Positions 1-9,736 of a DNA stretch of 64,000 bases are shown here, in pieces. Numbering within the stretch: position 1 is the stretch's first letter; the number at the start of each line of letters is the position of its first letter. The position numbers were made by a program, and so were the translations under genes. The DNA comes from Pseudomonadota bacterium (GTDB lineage: Bacteria > Myxococcota_A > Polyangia > Haliangiales > Haliangiaceae), in assembly GCA_023428295.1 (NCBI GenBank), contig JAEYYV010000131.1:1-64000 (forward strand), written 5' to 3'. A model generated the notes under the pieces. That model was not told where the DNA came from, ran no database searches, and saw only the letters and a program-made list of their open reading frames with translations.

Positions 1-118
1 TGTCGCGGTGGCTCGACGAAACGTTGGTACGGCATCGTGCGCAACCCTGCATGAGACTGGCTCGCGCCAGACCACGGCAGACCGTGCACGTGTGCGAAAC
101 AACATGTACCGTCGGCTG

Positions 119-133
119 GTCCCTACCTGGGAC
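119..133 (-). terminator. possible terminator hairpin after livF
   Basis: A perfect 5-bp stem (GTCCC/GGGAC) with a 5-base loop lies 18 bases beyond the livF stop codon, inside a wider imperfect pair (ACCGTC at 108, GACGGT at 131). No T-run follows on the minus strand, so it is weak as an intrinsic terminator. The remaining bases 1-150 hold no gene I can support. Confidence 0.3.
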
Positions 134-150
134 GGTTTACGGGACAACTC

Positions 151-870
151 TTAGTGGACGCCCAGGTACGCCTTGCGGATCTTGTCGTCCTTCGCGAGCT
201 CCTGCGCCGGACCGCTCGTGACGAGCGTACCGACCTCGAGCACGTGGGCCGTGGTGGCCACGCGCAGCGCTTGGTGCGCGTTCTGCTCGACGAGGAGGAT
301 CGTGGTGCCCTCGGCGGCGATCGCTTTGACGATCTTGAAGATCAGCGCGACGACCTGCGGCGCGAGGCCGAGCGACGGCTCGTCGAGGAGCAAGAGCTTG
401 GGCTTGGCGACGAGCGCGCGCGCGATCGCCAGCATCTGCTGCTCGCCACCCGAGAGCGTGCCGGCGTTCTGCGCGAGGCGCTCCTTGATCCGCGGGAAGT
501 ACTCGAGCGCCCGCTCGCGATCCTTGGCCACGCCCGCCGGGTCGGTCCGGAGATACGCGCCCATCTGGAGGTTCTCCTCGACGGTGAGGTTCGCGAAGAT
601 GCCGCGGCCCTCGGGCGCGTGGGCGAGACCGCGCGCGACGATGCGATGCGGCGCGAGGTTCGTGATGTTGTTGCCGAGGAACGTGACCGTGCCGCCCGAC
701 GGCTTCACGAGCCCCGAGATGGCGCGCAGCGTGGTGGTCTTGCCCGCGCCGTTGGCGCCGATCAGCGTGACGACCTGGCCTTCCTCGACGGAGAACGACA
801 CGCCTTTGAGCGCGTGGATGCCGCCGTAGTGAACGTCGAGGTTCTTCACCTCGAGGAGCGTCTTCGCCAT
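151..870 (-). CDS. livF: LivF, branched-chain amino-acid ABC transporter ATPase
   Basis: The 239-residue cytoplasmic ATPase is one of the two nucleotide-binding subunits that power branched-chain amino-acid import. Walker A (GANGAGKTT) is near residue 39, the ABC signature (LSGGEQQ) near 139, and Walker B (LLLLDEPSLGLAP) follows; length and motif spacing match LivF. It is the last gene of the liv operon: its ATG follows the livG TAA directly with no intervening base, so it is probably translationally coupled. Substrate range cannot be read from the ATPase; related HAAT-family systems also carry amides or other small acids. Confidence 0.93.
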   Translation of the reverse strand: MAKTLLEVKNLDVHYGGIHALKGVSFSVEEGQVVTLIGANGAGKTTTLRAISGLVKPSGGTVTFLGNNITNLAPHRIVARGLAHAPEGRGIFANLTVEENLQMGAYLRTDPAGVAKDRERALEYFPRIKERLAQNAGTLSGGEQQMLAIARALVAKPKLLLLDEPSLGLAPQVVALIFKIVKAIAAEGTTILLVEQNAHQALRVATTAHVLEVGTLVTSGPAQELAKDDKIRKAYLGVH

Positions 871-1671
871 TTACGACGCCTCCGCCTCGTCCTCGGGCAC
901 GCCGAGGTACGCCTCGATGACCTTCGGATCTTGCTGGACGCTCTCGGGCTTGCCCGATGCGATCGTCACGCCGTGATCGAGCACCGTGATGTGCTCGCAG
1001 ATGTCCATCACGAGGCCCATGTCGTGCTCGATCAAGAGGATCGCCACGTCGAAGCGCTCGCGTAGGCTCTGGATCAGACCGCGCATCTCCTGCTTCTCGA
1101 GCGTGTTCATGCCGGCGACCGGCTCGTCGAGGAGCAGCACCTTGGGCTCGGTCGCGAGCGCGCGCGCGATCTCGAGTCGGCGCTGATCGCCGTACGGCAA
1201 GCTCTTGGCCTGCTCGCCCGCGCGATGCGCGATGCCGAGCACGTCGAGCAGATCGAGCGAGCGCTCGATGATCGCGTTCTCCTCGGCGAGGTAGAGCGGC
1301 GTGCGAAAGAGGCTCCGCCACAGGCCGCTCTTGGCGCGAACGCCCGCGGCCGTGCGTACGTTGTCGAGCACGCTGAGCTCGCCGAACAACCGGATGTTCT
1401 GGAACGTGCGCGCGAGGCCCGCTTGCGCGATCGCCGACGGACGCAGACCGTTCAGCCGTCTTCCATCGAGCGTGATGTCGCCCGTGTCGGGTTGATACAC
1501 GCCGGTCAACAGGTTGAACGCGGTGGTCTTGCCGGCACCGTTGGGTCCGATGAGCCCGTGCAGTCCGCGCGTGTACAACGTCAGCGAGAGATCCGTGACC
1601 GCCTTCAGACCACCGAACGAGATCGAGAGGTGGTCCGCCTGCAGCGCGGGCGTGGCGACCGGGAGCGTCAC
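871..1671 (-). CDS. livG: LivG, branched-chain amino-acid ABC transporter ATPase
   Basis: The second ATPase of the Liv importer, 266 residues from a GTG start. I chose GTG at 1671 because it overlaps the livM stop as GTGA, and because the frame upstream of it is only the mirror image of livM. Walker A (GPNGAGKTT) lies near residue 38. The LivG-type signature LPYGDQRRLEIARAL and Walker B VLLLDEP are present, followed by the usual LivG switch segment (LIEHDMGLVM). It would pair with LivF on the LivH/LivM membrane core. Confidence 0.92.
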   Translation of the reverse strand: MTLPVATPALQADHLSISFGGLKAVTDLSLTLYTRGLHGLIGPNGAGKTTAFNLLTGVYQPDTGDITLDGRRLNGLRPSAIAQAGLARTFQNIRLFGELSVLDNVRTAAGVRAKSGLWRSLFRTPLYLAEENAIIERSLDLLDVLGIAHRAGEQAKSLPYGDQRRLEIARALATEPKVLLLDEPVAGMNTLEKQEMRGLIQSLRERFDVAILLIEHDMGLVMDICEHITVLDHGVTIASGKPESVQQDPKVIEAYLGVPEDEAEAS

Positions 1672-3002
1672 GACTCGCCTTTCTCGTCGGACGACGGCGA
1701 CGACGTGGGCGAATCGTTCGCGTGCGCGAGGTCCGCGTGCGCGGCCTCGCTCGACATCTCGCGCGCCTTCGCGATCGGCGTGGCGCTCTCCGCCTTGGGG
1801 ATCAGCCAGCCACCGGCGACCTTGCGCCACACGGGGATGACGTACTTGCGCCAGAACCAGAGGTCCCACAGCTCCTTGATGCCGAACAGTCCCTGCGGGC
1901 GCACGATCATCACGATGATCAGCGCGAGTGCGTAGACCGGCATGCGGTACTCGGCGAACTCGCGGAACAGCTCCGGCAACAGCGTCAGGATCGTGGCGGC
2001 GAGGACGACGCCGGTGATCGATCCCATGCCGCCGAGCACGACCATGATGACGATGTCGATCGACTTCTGGAACCCGAGCTCCTTCGGGTTCAGCGTCACG
2101 CCGACCTCGTGCGCGAACAGGGCGCCGCCGATGCCGGCGAAGAATGCCGCGGTCACGAACGCGACGACCTTGACGCGCGCGGTGTCCACGCCCATCGCCT
2201 CGGCCGCGATCTCGTTCTCGCGCACCGCGAGCAGCGCGCGTCCCTTGCTCGACGACTTCAAGCGGTACGCGACGATCAGGACGATCGACACGAACATGAA
2301 CGCGAAGAAGATGCCGGCGTGGCCCGTCTGGTTGCCGGCCGCGTCTTGTAGCCACGGGGTGGGCGAGACGTACGTCGGTGTTCCGGTGAAGCCGAGCGGA
2401 CCGCCCATGTGCTTGGCCGCTTGGATCATCGAGACGTCCGCGGCCTCGTTCGGCGCGATGACGTCGGACGTTTGCTGCACGAGCACGCGAACGATCTCGC
2501 CAAAGCCGAGCGTCACGATCGCGAGGTAGTCGCCGCGCAGACGCAGCGACGGCAAGCCGACGACGAGCCCCGCGAGCGCCGCGACCACCCCGCCGAAGAT
2601 GCACGCGAAGATGAACAGCGCGTCCCCGGACCCGAGGAAGCCGCCGTGCACGTCGACGCCGTACGCGTCGGGCGCGACCCAGCCGAACTTGATCGATCCG
2701 TAATACGTGATGAGCGCGGCCGCGTAGCCGCCGACCATCATGAAGCCCGCGTGACCGATGGAGAACTGCCCCGCGAACCCGTTGACGATGTTGAGTGACG
2801 ACGCGAGGACGATCGCGATGCCGATGTCGAGCAGGAGCTTGGCGTAGAACGGACCGATCATCGGCGCGATCGCCGCCTGCAGCGCGAGCGCGATGACGAG
2901 ACCGAACGCGAGCGGCCACACCGACCGGAGCGTCGTCGAGATCGCGTGTGGCCGATGCCGCGCGATGCGCTTTGCGAGCGGCTCCGTGGGGTCCCTGCTC
3001 AT
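1668..3002 (-). CDS. livM: LivM, branched-chain amino-acid permease
   Basis: A 444-residue inner-membrane permease subunit with multiple hydrophobic segments and the family-typical stretch NGFAGQFSIGHAGFMMVGGY in its first third. The start at 3002 overlaps the livH stop as ATGA. It is somewhat long for LivM because of a polar N-terminal leader of about 30 residues, a loop containing GVDVHGGFLGSG, and a hydrophilic C-terminal tail of about 60 residues after the last membrane segment. It forms the transmembrane path with LivH. Confidence 0.92.
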   Translation of the reverse strand: MSRDPTEPLAKRIARHRPHAISTTLRSVWPLAFGLVIALALQAAIAPMIGPFYAKLLLDIGIAIVLASSLNIVNGFAGQFSIGHAGFMMVGGYAAALITYYGSIKFGWVAPDAYGVDVHGGFLGSGDALFIFACIFGGVVAALAGLVVGLPSLRLRGDYLAIVTLGFGEIVRVLVQQTSDVIAPNEAADVSMIQAAKHMGGPLGFTGTPTYVSPTPWLQDAAGNQTGHAGIFFAFMFVSIVLIVAYRLKSSSKGRALLAVRENEIAAEAMGVDTARVKVVAFVTAAFFAGIGGALFAHEVGVTLNPKELGFQKSIDIVIMVVLGGMGSITGVVLAATILTLLPELFREFAEYRMPVYALALIIVMIVRPQGLFGIKELWDLWFWRKYVIPVWRKVAGGWLIPKAESATPIAKAREMSSEAAHADLAHANDSPTSSPSSDEKGES

Positions 3003-3919
3003 ACCTTCTCCACCACCGCTTTGCCGAACAGGCCGCTCGGCTTGAACAAGAGGACGGCGATCAGGATGACGAACACGTAGAGGTCGCGCATGTGCGGCGA
3101 GAAGTACGCCGCGCCGAACATCTCGACGAACGCGATGAGCAGCGCGCCGGCGACGGCGCCGCGCACGTTGCCGATCCCGCCGACGACCGCGGCGACGAAC
3201 GCCTTGAGGCCGAGCAGCACCCACGTCGCATCCGCGGATTGCTTGATGCTCTCGTACTTGAGCGCGAACAAGAGGCCACCCGCCGCGGCGAGCGCGCTTC
3301 CGATGCCGAACGTGATCGAGATGATGCGGTTGACGTCGATGCCCATCAGCGACGCGACGCGCTCGTCGAACGAGACCGCGCGCATCGCGCGACCGAGCTT
3401 GGTGCGATAGACGAGCGCCTCGAGCGCGAACAAGAGGGTCGCGGTGAGGATGATCACCGTCACGTCGACGAGCCGGATGTGCACGCCCGCGATCTCGAAC
3501 AGCGAGCGATCCTCGATCAGCGGCGGCATGCGCTGTGGCTGCGTACCGAACACGAAGCGCAGCTGCCCTACGTTCTGCAGGAACAGCGACACGCCGATCG
3601 CCGTGATCAGCACGTTGAGCCGAGGCGCGCGGCGAAGCGGCCGGTACGCGAACATCTCGATGGTCACGCCGAGCGCGGCGCAGAGCAGCATCGCGAGGAG
3701 CAAGATGAGCGGCATCGCGAACACCGGCGAGCCGGTGATGCCAAAGCCGAGCACGCCGGCCATGACGAACGAGCCCCACGCGCCGACGGTGAACACGTCG
3801 GAGTGCGCGAAGTTGATGAAGCGCAGCACTCCATAGACGAGCGTGTAGCCGAGCGCCGTCAGCGCGTAGAGGCTGCCGAGCGCGAAGCTGTTGACGAGCG
3901 TCTGGAGGAGCTTGGTCAC
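2999..3919 (-). CDS. livH: LivH, branched-chain amino-acid permease
   Basis: A 306-residue membrane permease. The N-terminal pattern FALGSLYALTALGYTLVYGV followed by INFAHSD is diagnostic of LivH. The start is GTG at 3919, three bases after the binding-protein stop, so translation is probably coupled. The C-terminus (LLFKPSGLFGK) is also typical. It forms the membrane channel with LivM. Confidence 0.93.
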   Translation of the reverse strand: MTKLLQTLVNSFALGSLYALTALGYTLVYGVLRFINFAHSDVFTVGAWGSFVMAGVLGFGITGSPVFAMPLILLLAMLLCAALGVTIEMFAYRPLRRAPRLNVLITAIGVSLFLQNVGQLRFVFGTQPQRMPPLIEDRSLFEIAGVHIRLVDVTVIILTATLLFALEALVYRTKLGRAMRAVSFDERVASLMGIDVNRIISITFGIGSALAAAGGLLFALKYESIKQSADATWVLLGLKAFVAAVVGGIGNVRGAVAGALLIAFVEMFGAAYFSPHMRDLYVFVILIAVLLFKPSGLFGKAVVEKV

Positions 3920-3922
3920 TAC

Positions 3923-5179
3923 TTACTCGGTCTTCGCAGCAGGCTCGGGCCAGCCCTTGGGCACGACGGTCGCGACGTAGCGCGGCTTGCCGCCCTTCAT
4001 CTGGACGATGACCGCTTGCTTCTGCGCGTCGCGGTTTTGATCGAGCGTGATGAGACCGGTGACGCCGGGGAACTCCTTGGTCGCCGCGATCGCTGCCGCG
4101 AGATCCTTGCCGCCGAGCGACGGCGCGCGGTCCATGGCGTCGAACAGCACGCGCGCGGCGTCGTAGCCGAGCGCGGCGAGACCGTCGGGAATGTCGCCCC
4201 AGCGCTTCTGATACTTCTCGACGAACTCCTTGACGGCCGGGCGATCCTCGTCGAACGAGTAGTGGTTCGAGTAGTAGCTGCCCTCGATCGCGTCGCCGCC
4301 GATCTCGGCGAGCTTGGAGCTATCCCAGCCGTCGCCGCCGAGGAACGGCACCTTGATGCCGAGCTTGCGCGCCTGACGAACGATGTTGCCGACGTCGGTG
4401 TAGTAGCCCGGCAGGTACACGGCCTCTGCGCCGCTCGTCTTGATCGATTGCAGCTGCGCGGACACGTCCGGATCGCCCGCGGTGAACGCTTGCGACGTGG
4501 TCACGGTGCCACCGAGCGCCTTGAGCTCGGTGCTGAACGTCTCCGCGAGGCCTTTGGAGTACGCCGCCGCTTGATCGTAGAGCACGGCGACCTTGGTCAG
4601 CTTCTGCGCCATCGCGAACTTCGCGCCGACATAGCCCTGGAACTCGTCGAGGAAGCAGACGCGCGAGACCATGTCGCGTCCCTCGGTGACCTTCTTGTTC
4701 GTCGACGACGGCGAGATCATCGGAACGCCCGCCTGCTGCGCGACCTTGCCGCCCGCGAGCGAGCTCGACGACGCGACCTCGCCGATCAACGCGACGACCT
4801 TGTCCTCGCTGATCAACCGCTGCACGACGTTGCCGGCCTCGGTCGACTTCGACGCATCGTCGAGGGTCTTGAGCGCGATCTTGCGACCCTTCACACCGCC
4901 CGCCGCGTTGCGCTCCTCCATCGCGAGGATGACGCCGTGATCCGTGGACACGCCGAACGTGGCTTCCGATCCGGTGAGCGACGCGTAGTGTCCGACGAGG
5001 ATCGGGCCGGTCTCGGGCGCCACGCTCGCCGATCCGTTCGAACCGGGCTCGGTGCCCGACCCCTTCTTGCCGCCGCCTCCTCCGAGCTTGTCGCAGCCCA
5101 CCGCTCCCACGAGCAGCGTCATCGCGACCATGACCCCTTTGACGATGTTCCAAACGCTCGGTTTCACGGCATTCTCCAT
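3923..5179 (-). CDS. livJ: Branched-chain amino-acid-type substrate-binding lipoprotein
   Basis: First gene of the liv operon, 418 residues. The N-terminus has a basic stretch, a hydrophobic segment and a lipobox-like LVGAVGC, so I infer an anchored lipoprotein; a low-complexity Gly/Ser linker follows. The rest is a type I periplasmic binding protein (Peripla_BP_6-like), with recognisable segments GHYASLTGSEATFG, MISPSSTNKKVT and YDAARVLFDAM. ATG at 5179 gives a normal 29-residue signal peptide; the frame extends further upstream but without signal features. The ligand is probably a branched-chain amino acid, but related receptors bind amides and aromatic acids. Confidence 0.88.
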   Translation of the reverse strand: MENAVKPSVWNIVKGVMVAMTLLVGAVGCDKLGGGGGKKGSGTEPGSNGSASVAPETGPILVGHYASLTGSEATFGVSTDHGVILAMEERNAAGGVKGRKIALKTLDDASKSTEAGNVVQRLISEDKVVALIGEVASSSSLAGGKVAQQAGVPMISPSSTNKKVTEGRDMVSRVCFLDEFQGYVGAKFAMAQKLTKVAVLYDQAAAYSKGLAETFSTELKALGGTVTTSQAFTAGDPDVSAQLQSIKTSGAEAVYLPGYYTDVGNIVRQARKLGIKVPFLGGDGWDSSKLAEIGGDAIEGSYYSNHYSFDEDRPAVKEFVEKYQKRWGDIPDGLAALGYDAARVLFDAMDRAPSLGGKDLAAAIAATKEFPGVTGLITLDQNRDAQKQAVIVQMKGGKPRYVATVVPKGWPEPAAKTE

Positions 5180-5190
5180 GTCGAGGGCAT

Positions 5191-5220
5191 GCGATAGCCC
5201 GGGCTGAATGACCCTGTCAA
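5191..5220 (-). promoter_or_regulatory. candidate promoter of the liv operon
   Basis: On the minus strand a perfect TTGACA (5220-5215) is followed after 18 bases by TATCGC (5196-5191). The predicted transcript would begin only a few bases before the ATG at 5179, giving a very short leader. The fit to a sigma-70 consensus is good for -35 and poor for -10. Confidence 0.4.
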
Positions 5221-5283
5221 CACGTTGGACCGGATCGCGGGCCGTGATACCAGGGGTGGCGCCTTCGCGCTCGATCGGCCCAT

Positions 5284-7287
5284 GTGTTGAACACACCCCG
5301 CACGGATTCGGGAAGCACGAACGAGACGAGTAACGAGACGAAGAACGTCGGCCCGCCAGGGCCTGCCAAGGACCATCACGGTCCGCACGGGCCGCACACA
5401 CATCGCGGCCCGCAGACAAAGAAAGAGCTGGCGTGGATCTCCCTCGGCGCGCTCGGCGTCGTCTATGGCGACATCGGGACGTCGCCGCTCTACGCGATGA
5501 AAGAGTGCTTCGGGCCGGTCAACCCGCACCGCGCCAACGCAGCGGATCCCTCCTCGGTGTTCGGCGTGCTCTCGCTGATCTTCTGGTCGCTGCTCCTCGT
5601 CGTCGTCGTGAAGTACCTCGCCGTCGTGCTGCGCGCCGACAACAAAGGCGAAGGCGGCACGATGTCGCTCGCCGCGCTCGTGCAGCAGAAGCTCGTCGCC
5701 AATCGCGATCGCATCGCGATTCCGATCCTGCTCGCGCTGTTCGGCACGGGGCTCCTGTTCGGCGAGGGCCTCATCACGCCGGCGATCTCGGTGCTGTCGG
5801 CCGTGGAAGGTCTCGGCGAGCAGAGCTCCTCGCTCGAGTATCTGATCATCCCGATCTCCGTCGGCATCTTGATCGGATTGTTCTGGGTGCAGAAGTACGG
5901 CACCGGACGCATCGGCTCGGTGTTCGGCTGGATCATGCTGCTCTGGTTCTTTTCGATCGGCGCCGCTGGCATCTGGGGCATCGCGAAGCACCCGAGCGTC
6001 CTGCAAGCGGTGTCGCCGCACTACGCGGTCGACTTTCTCGCGCACCACGGGCTCGACGGGTTTCTCCTCCTCGGCTCCGTCTGCTTGTGCATCACCGGAT
6101 GCGAGGCGCTCTACGCGGACATGGGTCACTTCGGGAAGACTCCGATCCGCCTCGCGTGGTCGATGGTCGTGTTCCCCAATCTCTTGTTCAACTACTTCGG
6201 ACAAGGCGGGCTCTACCTCGAGAGGGGCCTGACCGTGACCAACCCGTTCTACGGTCTCGTCGACGGTCCGCTGCTCGTTCCGATGATCATCCTCGCCACG
6301 ATGGCCGCGATCATCGCGTCGCAAGCGTTGATCAGCGGTGCGTTCTCGCTGACGAACCAGGCGGTGCAGCTCGGCTTCCTGCCGCGCGTCACCGTGGTGC
6401 ACACGTCGCGCGAGCACGCGGGGCAGATCTACATCCCGGAGCTCAACTGGGCGTTCATGGTCGGCTGCGTCGCGCTCGTCCTCGCGTTCAAGTCGAGCTC
6501 GAACCTCGCGGCCGCGTACGGCATCGCGGTGACGGGTCTCATGATGATCACGTCGTACCTGATCTTTCTCGTGTGCCGCCGCAACTGGGGCTGGTCGCTC
6601 GGCTGGTCGCTCGCGCTGTATCTACCGCTCGTCGTGATCGACGGTGGCTTCTTCACGTCGAACTTCGTCAAGATCGCGCACGGAGGTTGGTTCCCGCTCG
6701 TGTGCGCGGCGGGCATGTTCGCGGTCATGACCACGTGGTGGCGCGGTCGCCTCGAGCTGTCGAAGACGATGGAGATGGGGACCATCCCCGACGAGCTGTT
6801 CATGGCGGATCTCGCGGAGACTCAGCTGCCCCGCGTGTCGGGAACCGCGGTGTTCATGACGTCCGGCACCGATGGCATTCCGAACGTCTTGCTCCATCAC
6901 GTGAAGCACAACAAGGTGCTGCACGAGCAGGTCGTGCTGCTCTCGATCTCCACCGAGAACATTCCGTTCGCCGTCGGCAACTCGGCGATCACCGTCAAGG
7001 AGATGGGCCACGGCTTCTATCGCGTGATCGCGCGCGTCGGCTTCATGCAGCAGCCGAACGTGCCGCGTATCCTCGCGCGCTGCGCCAAGCGCGGCCTCGA
7101 AGTGAACGACTCCGATACGACGTACTACCTCGGCCGCCAGACGCTACTCACGACCGGCAAAGCGCGTGTCGCTCGGTGGCGCAAGGTGCTCTTCGCGTTC
7201 CTCGCGCGCAACTCGCCGCCGCCGAGCGCGTTCTTCAACCTGCCGCCAAACCGCGTCGTCGAGCTCGGCCTCCAGATCGAGCTGTAG
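5284..7287 (+). CDS. kup: Kup potassium uptake permease
   Basis: A 667-residue inner-membrane K+ transporter of the Kup/HAK family. The hallmark SLGALGVVYGDIGTSPLYA starts near residue 53, followed by about 12 hydrophobic segments and a cytoplasmic C-terminal domain from about residue 500. The start is GTG at 5284. The first 45 residues are polar and unusually rich in His, Pro and Gly, an extension not typical of Kup. It diverges from the liv operon across about 100 bases and converges on the ribosome-hibernation-type gene with a 2-base gap. I see no riboswitch in the short leader. Confidence 0.95.
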   Translation: MLNTPRTDSGSTNETSNETKNVGPPGPAKDHHGPHGPHTHRGPQTKKELAWISLGALGVVYGDIGTSPLYAMKECFGPVNPHRANAADPSSVFGVLSLIFWSLLLVVVVKYLAVVLRADNKGEGGTMSLAALVQQKLVANRDRIAIPILLALFGTGLLFGEGLITPAISVLSAVEGLGEQSSSLEYLIIPISVGILIGLFWVQKYGTGRIGSVFGWIMLLWFFSIGAAGIWGIAKHPSVLQAVSPHYAVDFLAHHGLDGFLLLGSVCLCITGCEALYADMGHFGKTPIRLAWSMVVFPNLLFNYFGQGGLYLERGLTVTNPFYGLVDGPLLVPMIILATMAAIIASQALISGAFSLTNQAVQLGFLPRVTVVHTSREHAGQIYIPELNWAFMVGCVALVLAFKSSSNLAAAYGIAVTGLMMITSYLIFLVCRRNWGWSLGWSLALYLPLVVIDGGFFTSNFVKIAHGGWFPLVCAAGMFAVMTTWWRGRLELSKTMEMGTIPDELFMADLAETQLPRVSGTAVFMTSGTDGIPNVLLHHVKHNKVLHEQVVLLSISTENIPFAVGNSAITVKEMGHGFYRVIARVGFMQQPNVPRILARCAKRGLEVNDSDTTYYLGRQTLLTTGKARVARWRKVLFAFLARNSPPPSAFFNLPPNRVVELGLQIEL

Positions 7288-7289
7288 CG

Positions 7290-7637
7290 CTAGAGCACGG
7301 ACTCGTGCCGCGTGATGTACGGCGCGCGAGAGAACCGGCGATCTTCGATCTCGTCGAGCAGCTGGCGGCGCGCGGCTCGGAACGCGTCCGCGATCGCGAC
7401 GTACACGTCTTCCTGCTTCGCGAGTCGCGTCACGATCTCCGCTCCGGAGATCTCGAGCCTCAGGTGAACCTCGAAGTCGCGCTTGCGTCCATGGCGATGC
7501 GGCACGCTCACCGTCGCGTGGACGTGGAGGATCCGATCGTGGACATGCTCGAGCCGAGCGACCCAACGCTCGATCGCCGCTTCCGCAGATGGACTCGGGT
7601 CGATACCGTGAAACGTGATCTCGGTCGGAATCGGCAT
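7290..7637 (-). CDS. Ribosome hibernation/HPF-RaiA-type protein
   Basis: A short (115-residue) protein resembling the N-terminal domain of hibernation-promoting factor/RaiA. It starts with a beta-strand ITFHGI, then a helix AEAAIERWVARLEHVH, central strands, and EDVYVAIADAFRAARRQLLDEI near the end. Such proteins bind the 30S subunit and inactivate ribosomes in stationary phase. The ATG at 7637 was chosen over an upstream in-frame start because AGGAG lies 7 bases before it. No long-HPF dimerisation domain follows. Confidence 0.75.
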   Translation of the reverse strand: MPIPTEITFHGIDPSPSAEAAIERWVARLEHVHDRILHVHATVSVPHRHGRKRDFEVHLRLEISGAEIVTRLAKQEDVYVAIADAFRAARRQLLDEIEDRRFSRAPYITRHESVL

Positions 7638-7967
7638 GCGAGGTCTCCTGCGCGAGTGAGGGTGCAGGCGACGCGCCACGTACATCCGACCCGATTAGGG
7701 TAGTTCCCGTCGCGAACATGGGCGTCGTTGTCACGCGGTGTCGTCGCGCACGGCGACGCGGACTGTCCGAATGTCGGACGACACCGTCTAGGGGGATTCC
7801 TCGTGCGCGCACGGGCACGCGGCAGTTGGCCCGACGTGCTGAAGGGCTCGCGTACATCTACGAATTCTCGGACGGTTGCGCGTAACGAGAATCGCATTTT
7901 GGCAGGGAACGCGTAGCGCCCACCACGTGCGCACTGTGCGGCATCTCCACTGCACCACGTCGATCTC
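7638..7967. other. intergenic region between divergent genes
   Basis: About 330 bases between the divergently read HPF-type and hemerythrin genes. It must contain both promoters, but I cannot identify convincing -35/-10 pairs. A 6-bp hairpin (GTCCGA, loop ATG, TCGGAC; 7765-7779) sits within wider GTGTCGTC/GACGACAC arms (7738 and 7777). An open frame at 7728-7916 has no protein-like features and is not called. Confidence 0.5.
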
Positions 7968-8450
7968 ATGCCGTCGGACTTCCTCACGCTCGTGCACCGC
8001 GATCACGCGGATCTCCAGCTCGAGCTCACGCAGCTTCTGGATCCCGAAGCGTCGGATATCGAGCTGCGCATGGCGCTCGATGGAGTCCGCCTCGGTCTGA
8101 CCGCGCACGCGGAAGCCGAGGACATCGTGCTTGGCGTGTTCGACGGCATTCCCACGCTGAGCGGGCTCATCCGCGGTGCCCGCGAGGCGCACCTCGCACA
8201 GGAGTGCGCCCTGTCCACGCTCGTCCGCGCGCGCCCGCAGACGCCGGAGTGGCGCGAGCGCGCGTCGCATCTGCGCGATCTCGTCGCCAGCCACGCGCGT
8301 CACGAAGAGCGACACATGATGCCGGCGCTGCGCGAGGTCGCGCCCGACAAGTACAAGGACCTCGCTGGCAAGTTCGCGACCGAGCGGCTTCGCCAGCTCG
8401 CGATGCTCCAGCCGTCGGCACCGATCGTGTTGCCCGCGTTCGCGTGTTAG
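7968..8450 (+). CDS. Hemerythrin-domain protein
   Basis: A 160-residue cytoplasmic HHE/hemerythrin-like four-helix protein. Candidate metal ligands appear in the expected spacing: HRDH near residue 10, HAEAED near 47, and HARHEERH near 106. Such domains bind a di-iron centre and take part in O2, NO or peroxide sensing or iron handling. A second hemerythrin gene lies at 52.9 kb. It is monocistronic, followed by the convergent lipoprotein pseudogene. Confidence 0.82.
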   Translation: MPSDFLTLVHRDHADLQLELTQLLDPEASDIELRMALDGVRLGLTAHAEAEDIVLGVFDGIPTLSGLIRGAREAHLAQECALSTLVRARPQTPEWRERASHLRDLVASHARHEERHMMPALREVAPDKYKDLAGKFATERLRQLAMLQPSAPIVLPAFAC

Positions 8451-8475
8451 CGCCGAGCCTTCAAAGCTCGCGTGA

Positions 8476-9695
8476 CTAACTGCCGGCAGCGGTCTGCGCC
8501 GTGATGATGCGCGCGATCTCGGTCGTGATGCTGTCCCGATAGTTCGGGCCGAAGCGACGGATCGCGGCGTAGCCACCGGTCGCGATGCCCGTCGTGATCG
8601 TCTCGACGAACGGGTTATCGCCGGCCTCCAGATCGTGGACCTGGGCGTCACCGAGGAGGCGCGGCAACGTGAGTGCCCCCGACGTGTACGGTGCGATCAC
8701 GCGCCAATCGAGATCGTCGCTCGCGAGCTTCACGACGAGGAACTCGGGCACGGCGCCATCGGTGCTCTCCATCCACGTGATCCGTCGCGCGTCGACATCG
8801 ACCGCGTAGTCGCGGTCGATCGCTCGGATCGACGTGCCCGCCATATCGAGCGTCGGCACGTCCGTCGAGAGTGCGGTCATGACCTCGTAGGTCGTCGCGC
8901 CATCGCGGAACGAGAGGACGCGAGCGTGAACGCGCCCGGCATCGCGGGACACGACACCGACGCCACGTGCGTCGGCCCGGCTCCACCGTTGTCCTCGCGA
9001 CAATCGAAGAGCGGTCCGCGCGACGTCGTCACGAATCGCCCCGAGGTGACGGTCAAGTTCGTCTCGATGTTCGTGTACGTGCGGCTGGCGGGCGTGATCT
9101 CGGTCCACGGCTCGGCAGCGAAGTCGACGTCGCCGAACGGCTGATCGGGCTTCGCGATGAACGCGCCCGCATGATCGAACCCGTCCACGACGAGCGCCAT
9201 CGCATCGACGCGCGACGAGCACTGCGGCACCGGCCGCGTCGCCGTGGTGCCCGTCCCTGTCTCTTCGTTGTTGCAGTTCGTGAGCACGCCGTACTGCGGG
9301 TTCGCTCCCGCGTACGTCGGATACGTGAACGTGACGTTGGCCCTCGGGAGATCGAAGGTGCCCGTGAGCACGATGTCATCGCCGGGCTCGACGCCCATGA
9401 CCGTCACGACATTCTTGCGATCATCGTTGGGACGAAGCGCGAGGATGTCGAGCGCGGTCACGGAGCTTCCCACCGGCACGACCGCCGACGCCGTGCCGGT
9501 CGAGTCTGTCTGCACCGTCGCGATCTCGGCGCCGTCGGGTCCTTGAAAGTGGACCGTGCGGTTGGCGGCGGGCGTGCGGCCCATTCGAATCGTGACGCTC
9601 GCCATGCCTGCCGGCGCGTCGGGGAGCGTGTTCACACCACCATCGTCACCACATGCCCCGCACGCGACCAGCAAGACTACGACAGAGCGCTTCAT
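8476..9695 (-). pseudogene. Frameshifted secreted lipoprotein, paralogue of the next gene
   Basis: The N-terminal part (from ATG 9695) begins MKRSVVVLLVACGACGDDGG, a lipoprotein signal (LVAC). It continues through NTLPDAPAGMAS, parallel to the neighbour at 9737-10960, to about position 8920, where the frame runs into a stop at 8877. The homologous C-terminal half (from VLSFRDGATTYEVM to RIITAQTAAGS) continues one frame away and ends at 8476. Comparison with the intact paralogue places a one-base deletion at about 8910-8930. I see no slippery sequence for programmed frameshifting. It is either a true pseudogene or a sequencing error; the function is unknown. Confidence 0.7.
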
Positions 9696-9736
9696 CGAAG
9701 CGATAGACTCGCACGGCGTCGATCGTGACGGCAGAA

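Noticed and set aside
2948..5197. 749-residue open frame on the plus strand opposite livH, livM and livJ
   Set aside because: It is the mirror of well-supported minus-strand genes; composition is Arg/Glu/Asp-rich without any domain, as expected from GC-biased codons.
5433..7703. 756-residue open frame overlapping kup in another frame
   Set aside because: It runs through kup, which has a clear family match; the overlapping frame has no motif.
7728..7916. 62-residue frame in the HPF-hemerythrin intergenic region
   Set aside because: No Shine-Dalgarno, no domain and no neighbour overlap; better explained as non-coding promoter DNA.
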